From Deltaproteobacteria bacterium (GTDB taxonomy: Bacteria; Myxococcota_A; UBA9160; UBA4427), in NCBI GenBank assembly GCA_029261855.1, contig JAJDAN010000011.1, positions 223,346-287,345 of the forward strand: DNA of 64,000 nt, written 5' to 3'. Shown here piece by piece: positions 43,192 through 50,257 of the stretch; the first letter of the stretch is position 1, and every line of letters begins with the position of its first letter. The notes under the pieces are model-generated. The model saw only the letters and a program-made list of their open reading frames with translations, did not search any database and was not told the origin of the DNA. The translations under genes and the position numbers were made by a program.

Positions 43192-43941
43192 CTAACGCTC
43201 GGCCAGATAGACCTCGAGCTCGTCGGCGCCGCCGATGTGCTTCCCGTCCCAATACACCTGGGGAACCGTGTCGCGTCCAGTCACGGCGCGCAGGCTCTGG
43301 GTCGTGATGCCATCGCCCAATTCGATCTCCTCGTAGTCGATGCCCTTCTCGGCCAGCAGCGCCTTGGCGCGTTCGCAGTGCCGACAGCCATGACGCGCAA
43401 ACAGACTCACGTCGGGCGCCGCGCTCGCTTCGGGGTCCAGGTAGCGGAGCATGGTGTCCGCGTCGGAGACTTCGTACGGGTCGCCCTCGACGTCGGGCTC
43501 GACGAACATCTTCTCGACGACTCCGTCCCGAACCAGCATCGAATAGCGCCAGGAACGGTCCCCGAAGCCGAGGTCCCGCTTGGGGACGAGCATCCCCATG
43601 CCGGCGCTGAAGTCGCCGTTGCCGTCGGGCAGGAGCCGCACTTTGGCCGCCCCTTGTTCTCGGCCCCAGGCATCCATCACGAAGGCGTCGTTGACCGAGA
43701 GACACACGACCTCGTCCACGCCCCGGGCCCGAAAGGCATCCGCCAGCTCTTCGTAGCGCGGCAGGTGTGCCGATGAGCAGGTCGGGGTGAATGCGCCGGG
43801 GAGCGCGAACAGCACGACCGTGCGACCGCCAAAGACCTCCTTGCTCGTGACAGGCTTCCACTCGCCGTTCTCGCGGGTCTCGAACACCACCTCGGGGACA
43901 CTCTCACCCTCGCGGCTCTGCAACCTTGCTTGTTCGTTCAT
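43192..43941 (-). CDS. Peroxiredoxin-glutaredoxin fusion (hybrid Prx5)
   Basis: This 249-residue peroxidase couples a Prx5 domain (1-165) to a glutaredoxin (175-249), so that glutathione can directly recycle it. The peroxidatic Cys is in PGAFTPTCSSAHLP (about 57), and VNDAFVMDAWG is typical of Prx5. The Grx part has CRHC as active-site CxxC, then DTVPQVYWDGKHIGG. The start ATG 43941 follows AGGAG by 7 nt. Divergent from oxyR with 98 bp between, the classical arrangement for an OxyR-controlled peroxidase. Confidence 0.95.
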   Translation of the reverse strand: MNEQARLQSREGESVPEVVFETRENGEWKPVTSKEVFGGRTVVLFALPGAFTPTCSSAHLPRYEELADAFRARGVDEVVCLSVNDAFVMDAWGREQGAAKVRLLPDGNGDFSAGMGMLVPKRDLGFGDRSWRYSMLVRDGVVEKMFVEPDVEGDPYEVSDADTMLRYLDPEASAAPDVSLFARHGCRHCERAKALLAEKGIDYEEIELGDGITTQSLRAVTGRDTVPQVYWDGKHIGGADELEVYLAER

Positions 43942-44019
43942 GACCGATCTCCTGTGATTCGATGGCACCAGGATCGGCGCGATCTGGTGATCAGTCCAAT
44001 TGATTGTTCTTCTCATCTT

Positions 44020-44036
44020 GATAGCTTGTAGATATC
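44020..44036. promoter_or_regulatory. Putative OxyR operator between prx-grx and oxyR
   Basis: GATA-N9-TATC (44020-44036) contains ATAG-N7-ATAT, close to the OxyR half-site ATAG-N7-CTAT. A second symmetric element CAAT-TG-ATTG is at 43997-44006. The first ends 3 bp before the oxyR ATG, suited to autorepression and to activation of the divergent peroxidase. Confidence 0.5.
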
Positions 44037-44039
44037 GAC

Positions 44040-44927
44040 ATGCCGCCTCCTACGCTGCGTCAGCTCGAGTACCTGGTCGCCATCGCGGACCACGGCGGCT
44101 TCCACCGCGCCGCCGAGGCCTGCCATGTCAGCCAGCCCGGACTGTCGAGCCAGATCAAGCAGCTCGAGGACCAGCTGGGCATCCAGCTGATCGAACGAGA
44201 CCGACGGCGCGTGCTCTTCACGGCCGCGGGACAAGCCATCGTCGTGCGCGCACGACAGATCCTGCTTGCCGCCGACGAGCTGGTCGAGACCGCGCGGGTC
44301 CACGCCCGTCCCCTCTCGGGCACCTTGCGCCTGGGGGTCATCCCGACCATCGCGCCCTACTGGCTGCCCAAGGCGCTCCCGAGCGTGCGCAAGCGCTTCC
44401 CCGACCTGCAGCCGCGGCTCGTCGAGGACCGCACCGACCGACTGCTCGAGTCCCTCGACGCCGGCCGACTCGACCTGCTGCTGCTGGCCCTCGAAGCGGA
44501 CCTGGGCGATGTCGAGACGCTGCCCCTCGCGAGCGATCCGTTCCTCGTTGCCATGTCCCGGGACCACCGCCTCGCGGGACGCAAGCGCCTGGGCGAGTCG
44601 GACCTCGCCGGGGAGACGGTGCTGCTGCTGCACGACGGGCACTGACTGCGCGACCAGGCGCTCGCAGTCTGCGGAGCGACGGCGATGACCGAGCTGGGAG
44701 ACTTCCGGGCCAGCAGCCTGTCCACCCTGGTGCAGATGGTTGCCACGGGCGCCGGCATCACGCTGCTCCCCGAGTCGACGCTCGAAGTCGAGCTGAGCGG
44801 CAACCCCGCGCTGGTCGCCCTGCCCCTGCGACCCACACGCAGCCGCACGATCGGTCTGGCCTGGCGGCGCACCTCGCCCAGGTCCGACGAGTTCACGCAG
44901 CTCGCCGAAGTGCTGGCGGGCGGGTGA
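44040..44927 (+). CDS. oxyR: OxyR regulator with in-frame UGA at the peroxide-sensing cysteine (candidate selenoprotein)
   Basis: This LysR-type peroxide sensor is 295 residues if UGA 44643-44645 is read as selenocysteine (U202). It has an N-terminal winged HTH (LRQLEYLVAIADHGGFHRAA) and a two-lobed sensor domain. E. coli OxyR has DGHCLRDQAMGFC; here the sequence is DGH-UGA-LRDQALAVC. The UGA replaces exactly Cys199, while the Cys208 partner is kept at the same spacing. After the UGA the frame continues with FRASSLSTLVQMVATGAGITLLPE and a normal end at 44927. A SECIS-like hairpin follows the UGA. A nonsense mutation or sequencing error is the alternative, but both halves look constrained and the site coincidence is striking. 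Divergent from a Prx-Grx gene. Confidence 0.85.
44659..44678 (+). promoter_or_regulatory. Candidate bacterial SECIS hairpin in oxyR
   Basis: In RNA, CGCUC-GCA (44659-44666) pairs with UGC-(G)-GAGCG (44670-44678): 8 bp with one bulged G and apical loop GUC (44667-44669). The loop starts 21 nt after the UGA. As I recall them, bacterial SECIS rules need a short loop with G among its first two bases about 16-37 nt after UGA; this fits. The apex GCA-GUC-UGC closely resembles the E. coli fdhF element (GCA-GGUC-UGC). Confidence 0.65.
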
Positions 44928-44929
44928 GC

Positions 44930-45634
44930 TCAGTCCCAGTCGCCGCGCTCGCGGCTCCGGCGTTCCATGCTCTCGAGGAAGCCCTGCAGGTGGATGCCGT
45001 CGCTGCCGTCGAAAGCGTCGTCGAGCATCATGACGTCGCGCATGCGGTCCGGGCGGAAGCTGCGGTAGTCGTGGCGGAACTCGCACCAGGCCGCCAGGGT
45101 CCACTTGGTGCCCCAGAAGTACAGCCCCAGCGGTCGCACCGTGCGATTGCTGTCGGCCCCGTCGGCCCGGGTGTAACCGAAGCGGATCGGGTGGTGGTCC
45201 CCGACGGCACGTCGCAACAGCGACAGCTCGGACGTCATGGCCGCCGCGCTGGGACGACCCGGCGCGAACAGCGCCGTCTCGAGCAGTACCTGTCGTAGGG
45301 GCTCCGGCAGCACGGCCTCGATCTTCGTCATGGCGCTCCGGACCGCGTCGGCGAGGTCGGAGTCACCCCAGGACGAGACGATGCGTGCACCGAGGACGAG
45401 GCTTTCGATCTCCTGGGCGTTGAAGGTGAGCGGCGGCAATTCGAACCCCCGGTCGATCCGGTATCCGACCCCGGCTTCCCCCTGGATGGGCACCCCCGAG
45501 CCCTGCAGGTCCGCAATGTCCCGGTAGACGGTCCGTTTCGAAACACCCAGCTCGTCTGCGATCTGCTGGCCGGTCGCGAAACGCCGGGACCGCAGAACCT
45601 GCACGAGCTGGAAGAGCCGGTCCGCGCGACGCAT
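44930..45634 (-). CDS. YafY-type HTH-WYL transcriptional regulator
   Basis: The 234-residue regulator has an N-terminal DeoR-like HTH (RRADRLFQLVQVLRSRRFATGQQIADELG) and a WYL domain (GLYFWGTKWTLAAWCEFRHDYR, then FRPDRM). WYL domains often sense small ligands or nucleic-acid fragments. ATG 45634 is the likely start; an in-frame ATG at 45649 is also possible. Sequence further upstream in the same frame is low-complexity and not believable. It is convergent with oxyR, 2 bp apart, and no target operon is apparent. Confidence 0.88.
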   Translation of the reverse strand: MRRADRLFQLVQVLRSRRFATGQQIADELGVSKRTVYRDIADLQGSGVPIQGEAGVGYRIDRGFELPPLTFNAQEIESLVLGARIVSSWGDSDLADAVRSAMTKIEAVLPEPLRQVLLETALFAPGRPSAAAMTSELSLLRRAVGDHHPIRFGYTRADGADSNRTVRPLGLYFWGTKWTLAAWCEFRHDYRSFRPDRMRDVMMLDDAFDGSDGIHLQGFLESMERRSRERGDWD

Positions 45635-46020
45635 CCGGCCATGGTACATGGAAGACGAAGTCGCGCGGCGGAGGCGCCGGTCCGACGGAGACCACGCCCG
45701 GGTCGTGGGCGTCTCTTGCACGGCCTCTCTCGACTCCGTTCCGGACCGGCTCTCGCTTGCGTCATCCGCAGGCTTGTCAGCGCTCGCGACTCTCTCAGCG
45801 CTCGCGGCGCTCGCGGCGCTCTCAGCGCTCGCGTCGAGCGCTGACGTCATCCCGGTGATCGTCCAGGCATCCCAGATGCTCCTCGTCGTTCAACCAATCA
45901 CGATGAGTCGCACTCTACCGCCCCCCTGCTGCCACCGTTGCGTCAGCGGGCAGGCGTCCATGCCAGATTCTGCAAGCCTGCTGACAACCGCTGACATCGG
46001 GCGGGAGAACCCGTGGAGCG
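45635..46020. other. Gene-free region with GCGCTCGCG repeats
   Basis: These 386 bases have no supported gene. They contain a cluster of direct repeats with a hairpin (45777-45844) and otherwise unremarkable sequence. They must hold the promoter of the WYL regulator and the end of the gene that stops at 46021. Confidence 0.5.
45777..45844. repeat. Direct repeats of TCAGCGCTCG ending in a perfect hairpin
   Basis: TCAGCGCTCG occurs at 45777-45786, 45795-45804 and 45822-45831, with two further GGCGCTCGCG units between. The last copy pairs with CGAGCGCTGA (45835-45844) across a 3-nt loop CGT, giving a perfect 10-bp stem. It lies about 143-210 bp upstream of the WYL regulator start. It may be a binding array or a replication-slippage product. 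Confidence 0.6.
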
Positions 46021-47046
46021 TCAGGCGTCCTCGAGCGCCAGGAACCCGGCCAGGATCCGCTCGCCGTCGGGGTGCTTCAGGATGCGTTCGGACAGCATCT
46101 TCCGACTCTCCGCCGCCGCCAGCTTGGGCTGCTCGACGGTCGCCCAGTGGACGATGCGCTCCCAGGAGCCATCGATGATCTCACTGCCCGGCTTCAGCGC
46201 GCCGCTCTTCGTCTTGAAATGCACGCTGCGAAGCTCGCCGAGATAGAGACGCAGGGACCGCACGTGGATCTCTTCGTCCGCACGAATGCGACACACCACG
46301 TCGGCCGCCTCGTCGGCTTCGGCTCGCCGACCGCGGAACAGATCCGGGTCGCGCAGCATCCGCTCGCTGAACGAGAACCCGATCTCCGCGCGGAACTCGA
46401 TCATCAGCAAATTGAGCAAGAAACCGATCATCTGCTCGAAGGCCGCAGGGATCTCCGGCTCTTCCTGGCCTTGGGCCTCCGGGCGTCCGATCCGTTCGGG
46501 CACCACGGGCTGGGGGAAGTCCGTGGACCCGAAGGCCAGATCGCGCAGCGCGAACCACATCACGTCGTGGCCGCCGATGCCCTTTTCCGGCTCGCCGCCT
46601 TCGTCGACACCGTGGGCCCAGAGCAGCCCGCTGTTCAAATGGCCGATCGCCATCCCGGACAGGTCCTCGTCGATCACGTCCTGGAAGGACGGGAAGGTCA
46701 TGTCCGCCAGCACCCGGCCCCGGGCCTCGATCATCCCCGTGATCGTGAGATTGTTCCAGAAGGTCTGCCCGAGCCCCTCCTGCAGCAGATACTTCTGCTG
46801 CGCTTCGTTCGGGTAGCGCATGCCCCCGAGCAGCGACGCGTCGGCCGCCAGCAGGTCGCCGCCCCGGGCACGCAGCGCTCCTGTCCAGGCGTCGATCGCC
46901 GGCTCGCGGACCAGCGCGCGGGGAGGAATGTAGTTTCCGTCCGCGTCGAACCCGCCGTGGATCCGTTGCCCGTCGACGATCTGGGGCTTGGCGTACTCGT
47001 GAGAGCGGCAGAGCTCTTCCTGGCTGTAGACGAGCTGGGCGGTCAT
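46021..47046 (-). CDS. Uncharacterised helical protein, possibly ferritin-like
   Basis: I do not recognise a named family for this 341-residue protein. No signal peptide is visible. A mainly helical middle and end contain acidic/His clusters such as MIEFRAEIGFSFSERML (about 235) and RADEEIHVRSLRLYLGELR (about 275). The latter is an ExxH-type motif that could ligate iron in a ferritin-like bundle. ATG 47046 follows AGGAG by 7 nt and overlaps the TetR gene's end by 4 bp, so it is the probable regulated partner of that TetR protein. Confidence 0.7.
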   Translation of the reverse strand: MTAQLVYSQEELCRSHEYAKPQIVDGQRIHGGFDADGNYIPPRALVREPAIDAWTGALRARGGDLLAADASLLGGMRYPNEAQQKYLLQEGLGQTFWNNLTITGMIEARGRVLADMTFPSFQDVIDEDLSGMAIGHLNSGLLWAHGVDEGGEPEKGIGGHDVMWFALRDLAFGSTDFPQPVVPERIGRPEAQGQEEPEIPAAFEQMIGFLLNLLMIEFRAEIGFSFSERMLRDPDLFRGRRAEADEAADVVCRIRADEEIHVRSLRLYLGELRSVHFKTKSGALKPGSEIIDGSWERIVHWATVEQPKLAAAESRKMLSERILKHPDGERILAGFLALEDA

Positions 47047-47693
47047 CGTGGTTCTCCTGTACGGGTACCCGGTGCCGTGGCATCGGGGTCGACGAGGGCG
47101 CGTGCGCAGAAGCGCGTGATCTGATCGAGCACGGCGTCGCGTTCGAGACCGAGCTGGGTGCCGTGGGTGAGGGCCTGTTGGATCAGTCCGACCATCGCGT
47201 AGCTGACCAGCTGCGGGTCGTAGTCGGCGCGAAAGTTCCCGCTCGAGATGCCGCGGCCGATCCACTCGGCGAGCCCCCGCGCCAGACGATCGCGCAGGCT
47301 CCCGGCACGTCCGCGCGGGTCGGCCCCGATCACGGCCTCGTTCGCAAAGGCCGCCCCGACCACGCCAGGGTTCTCGCCCATGTAGTCGAGAATCGCCTCG
47401 AGCCAGGAACGGAGCCGGTCCTCGAAGCCTCCCTCGTCGCGAACACGCTGGCGCGCGAAGTCGAGCAGGTCTTCCGCGGCGCGCTCGGTAAAGGCCAGGA
47501 AGGCTGCCCGACGATCCGCGAAATGGAGGTAGAAGGTGCCCACGGCGACGTCCGCATCCCGCGCGATGTCCTGGGGACGCGTCGCCTCGAACCCTTGCTT
47601 GGCGAATAGACGGCTGGCGGCGTCCAGCAAGCGCTGGCGGGTCTCGGCCTTCTTGCGTTGTCGACGGTCGAGGGGGATGGTTTCGACGCTCAT
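47043..47693 (-). CDS. TetR-family transcriptional repressor
   Basis: The 216-residue regulator has the TetR HTH at the N-terminus (TRQRLLDAASRLFAKQGFEATRPQDIARDADVAVGTFYLHF in pieces, about 20-60) and a helical ligand-binding domain. It is the first gene of a two-gene unit with the ferritin-like protein. Just upstream lie overlapping TTGTCA/TGACAA palindromes that suit autoregulation and possibly control of the divergent glycosyltransferase gene. An ATG at 47696 is an equal alternative start. Confidence 0.92.
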   Translation of the reverse strand: MSVETIPLDRRQRKKAETRQRLLDAASRLFAKQGFEATRPQDIARDADVAVGTFYLHFADRRAAFLAFTERAAEDLLDFARQRVRDEGGFEDRLRSWLEAILDYMGENPGVVGAAFANEAVIGADPRGRAGSLRDRLARGLAEWIGRGISSGNFRADYDPQLVSYAMVGLIQQALTHGTQLGLERDAVLDQITRFCARALVDPDATAPGTRTGEPR

Positions 47694-47708
47694 CAAGTCG
47701 ATGATTAT

Positions 47709-47731
47709 TTGTCATTCATGACAAGTTGTCA
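47709..47731. promoter_or_regulatory. Overlapping palindromic operator for the TetR regulator
   Basis: TTGTCAT-tc-ATGACAA (47709-47724) is a perfect 7-bp inverted repeat, and TGACAA-g-TTGTCA (47719-47731) is a second palindrome sharing the middle half-site. Three half-sites in 23 bp lie 16 bp before the TetR start and 55 bp before the divergent glycosyltransferase start. Confidence 0.7.
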
Positions 47732-47785
47732 ATCCTGCCGACTTCCCAGCAGCCCTGGCCGCGGCCTGCTGCTATCCACGCCCCG

Positions 47786-48547
47786 ATGAACCCGTGCAAC
47801 CTGATCACCATCTACGACAACCCGGACACCATCCGCGACGTGGTCAAAGGTCTGGCGCCCCTGGGCCTTCCCTGCCTGATCGTCGACGACGGCAGCGCCG
47901 CTCCCACGGTGGCCGCCCTGGAGGCGGTGGCCGCGGAGTTCCCCTTCGTGAAGGTCCGAACCCACCTCCGCAACGGAGGCCGCGGGGCCGCCCTCAAGAC
48001 CGGCTATCGCTGGGCGCTCTCCCAGGGCTACACGCACGCGTTGCAGCTCGACGCCGACGACCAACACGATCCCAGCTCCGCGCCGGCCTTCCTTGCCGCC
48101 AGCCGCCAGCACCCGGAAGCGCTCGTGCTCGGCGATCCGATCTTCGAGGACGACGCACCGCGCAGCCGCCTCTATGGCCGGCTGATCTCGCGCTTCTGGG
48201 TCTGGGTGAACAGCTGGTCGTTCGACGTGAACGACCCCCTGTGTGGCATGCGTTGCGTCCCCCTGGCAGCGACGGTCGCTCTGCTCGACCGGCAGCAACT
48301 CGGCGACTTCATGGAGTTCGACCCGGAGCTGACGGTGCGACTGCAGTGGGCCGAGGTGCCCATCGAGAATGTCCCGACCCGCGTCCGGTACTTCGAGGGC
48401 GGCGTCTCCCACTTCAAGATGGTCCGCGACAACCTGCGACTGACCCGATGCTTCGCGAGGCTGTTCTTCGAGATGCTCTTGCGATCCCCCCAGCTGCTTC
48501 GGCGGGCGCGCCGGCGGAGATCGGGGACCGACCGCGCGGGGGCATGA
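47786..48547 (+). CDS. Family 2 glycosyltransferase (aryl polyene cluster type)
   Basis: The 253-residue GT-A enzyme has CLIVDDGSAAPTVAAL near the N-terminus, RNGGRGAALKTGYRWALSQG, the DxD-like LQLDADDQHDP, and a C-terminal DPLCGMRCVP. Dolichol-phosphate-mannose-synthase-like members of this type occur in aryl polyene clusters, often fused to the acyltransferase that follows here as a separate gene. ATG 47786 is favoured; an in-frame TTG lies at 47726. It ends 7 bp before the acyltransferase start. Confidence 0.85.
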   Translation: MNPCNLITIYDNPDTIRDVVKGLAPLGLPCLIVDDGSAAPTVAALEAVAAEFPFVKVRTHLRNGGRGAALKTGYRWALSQGYTHALQLDADDQHDPSSAPAFLAASRQHPEALVLGDPIFEDDAPRSRLYGRLISRFWVWVNSWSFDVNDPLCGMRCVPLAATVALLDRQQLGDFMEFDPELTVRLQWAEVPIENVPTRVRYFEGGVSHFKMVRDNLRLTRCFARLFFEMLLRSPQLLRRARRRRSGTDRAGA

Positions 48548-48554
48548 CGAGAAG

Positions 48555-49514
48555 GTGGGCGAAGGCGACCGCTGGCACGAGAAGGAAGAGCGCGGATCGA
48601 GTCTCGGGATCCGTGTCACCGTCTGGGTCTACCGCGCCCTGGGGCGTCCGCTCGCGCGACTGATCCTGATCCCCATCGTCAGCTACTTCTTCGTCTTCGG
48701 ACGCACCGAACGCCGCGCCTCCCGCGCCTACCTCGAACGCCTCTACGCGTTCCCGGGTGGAGCCGAAGCCCTGGGGCATCCGCCTACCTGGCGGGACGTC
48801 TATCGCCACATCTACGAGTTCGGGGCCATGGTGCTCGACCGGATCGGCTTCTGGCTGGGCGGCCCGGACGACTTCGAGATCGAGGTCCACGGCTGGGACG
48901 AGCTGGATCGGGTCGCGGGTGAAGGTCGCGGCGCCATCTTCCTCGGCGCACACCTCGGCAACTTCGATTCCATGCGACTGCTGGCGCACCACCGCTCCCC
49001 CATCGCGGTCCACGTGTTGATGTACGTCGAGCACGCGGAACGCATCAACAACGTGCTGCGGCAACTGCCCGGCGGCAGCCCGGACGGCCGCCCGCCGCCC
49101 CGGGTCATCGCAATCACGCCCGGATCCGTGCAGCACGCTCTCGAGGTGCGGTCGAAGATCCAACGCGGCGAGGTGGTCGCGATCCTGGCGGATCGCGTGC
49201 ACCCCAACGAGACGGACCGCGTCGCCCGTGTGGACTTCCTGGGCGCGACTGCCTGCCTGCCCGAGGGTCCGTTCCTGTTGGCCGGCACCCTCCGCTGTCC
49301 CGTGCTGATGATGACGTCCTTGAGGAGGGGCCCCGGGCGCTACGAGATCTTCGTCGAGCGCCTGGGCGATTCGCTTCCGGTCCCGCGCGCGCGTCGACGC
49401 GAAGCCGTACGAGAACACGCCCAGGACTTCGCGCACCGACTCGAAGCCCGCCTGCTGAGCGCGCCGCACCAGTGGTTCAACTTCTTCTCGTTCTGGGAAG
49501 AAGATCAGGACTGA
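48555..49514 (+). CDS. LpxL/HtrB-type lipid acyltransferase (aryl polyene cluster type)
   Basis: This 319-residue inner-membrane acyltransferase has an N-terminal hydrophobic segment (LARLILIPIVSYFFVFG), the catalytic HxxxxD as HLGNFD (about 135), and ILADRVHPNETDRVARVDFLG. The C-terminal QWFNFFSFWE is typical of the family. In aryl polyene loci such enzymes help attach the polyene to a lipid anchor. It starts with GTG 48555 and is convergent with the ketosynthase-like gene, overlapping it by 10 bp. Confidence 0.87.
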   Translation: MGEGDRWHEKEERGSSLGIRVTVWVYRALGRPLARLILIPIVSYFFVFGRTERRASRAYLERLYAFPGGAEALGHPPTWRDVYRHIYEFGAMVLDRIGFWLGGPDDFEIEVHGWDELDRVAGEGRGAIFLGAHLGNFDSMRLLAHHRSPIAVHVLMYVEHAERINNVLRQLPGGSPDGRPPPRVIAITPGSVQHALEVRSKIQRGEVVAILADRVHPNETDRVARVDFLGATACLPEGPFLLAGTLRCPVLMMTSLRRGPGRYEIFVERLGDSLPVPRARRREAVREHAQDFAHRLEARLLSAPHQWFNFFSFWEEDQD

Positions 49515-50257
49515 CGGCGGAAGCTGAAGCGGCGCGGCGAGTCGCCGAGCGCAAGGCACTCGTCCTTCGCCAGCCACCAGCGCACGAACTCGAGGGCCCG
49601 CGGCCATGCGAGCTGCGGATCGGCGCCCTGCCCCGTTTCGAGATCGAAGCGGATCCCGGCTCCACCCGTCTCCACGGGCTGCGAGCCGAGCAACAGGCCC
49701 ACCGCATAGGGCGGGTGCGGATCGTCGGACAGGTGCGCGACCGGCTCGGGCAGCGCTTCGTCGCCCGTGACGAAGAGCACCGGGCGACCTCCCGACCGGG
49801 CCAGCAGACAGACGGCTTCGAGAAAGCCGTGCTCGAAGGTCTCGTTGCGAGACGCCAGGGACTGGGCGAGTTGCTGGTCATTCGCCCAGATGGAGAACAG
49901 CCCGGCCTGGGTGTTGTGGACCGAGTGACTGAACTGCGTCGGCGACAACGGCTCGTCCTTCGCGAGAGTCTCGAGCATGGACACGGTGGTGTCGAAGGAC
50001 CCGTGGCGCGAGGCGAACACCGAGAGTGCGTCGCCGCGCAGACTCTCGGGACAGCACGCATTGGCGACCGCGAGCATCATGCGCGAGAGACCGTCGCAGC
50101 GTCGCCGTTGCATGGCCGGCAGGAACTTCACGTCCGGCCGGGTCTCGCCGCGCAAGGGTCGCGGGTCGGCCGCCCAGGCCTGCCAGGCGGCGTGATCGCT
50201 GGCGACGTCGATCCCGGGGGCGACCGCCGCCCAGCCCTGGAGCCACAGCTCGGTCAC
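49505..50257 (-). CDS. Ketosynthase-like protein (Ketoacyl-synt_2 type, chain-length-factor-like)
   Basis: The 250-residue protein matches the short ketoacyl-synthase-N-like proteins of aryl polyene/xanthomonadin clusters: LSRMMLAVANACC, VFASRHGSFDTTVSMLETLA, EPLSPTQFSHSVHNTQAGLFSIW and FEHGFLEAVCLLAR. No full Cys-His-His triad is present, so it probably partners the real ketosynthase encoded immediately upstream. The GTG start overlaps that gene's stop (GTGA). Confidence 0.85.
   Translation of the reverse strand: MTELWLQGWAAVAPGIDVASDHAAWQAWAADPRPLRGETRPDVKFLPAMQRRRCDGLSRMMLAVANACCPESLRGDALSVFASRHGSFDTTVSMLETLAKDEPLSPTQFSHSVHNTQAGLFSIWANDQQLAQSLASRNETFEHGFLEAVCLLARSGGRPVLFVTGDEALPEPVAHLSDDPHPPYAVGLLLGSQPVETGGAGIRFDLETGQGADPQLAWPRALEFVRWWLAKDECLALGDSPRRFSFRRQS

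Noticed and set aside
44643..44645. Reassignment of TGA as a sense codon in this genome
   Set aside because: Many other genes in the window end in TGA at tight overlaps (for example 10117-10119, 34732-34734, 36809-36811), so TGA is a normal stop here and the oxyR case is site-specific.
44040..44645. OxyR as an ordinary truncated pseudogene
   Set aside because: Not fully excluded, but both sides of the TGA keep conserved OxyR sequence without any frameshift, the TGA is exactly at Cys199, and a SECIS-like hairpin follows. Random decay would rarely give all of these.
45648..46178. Alanine/serine-rich frame over the GCGCTCGCG repeats
   Set aside because: Its apparent openness comes from the repeats and it runs into the end of the ferritin-like gene on the other strand; no ribosome site or domain.
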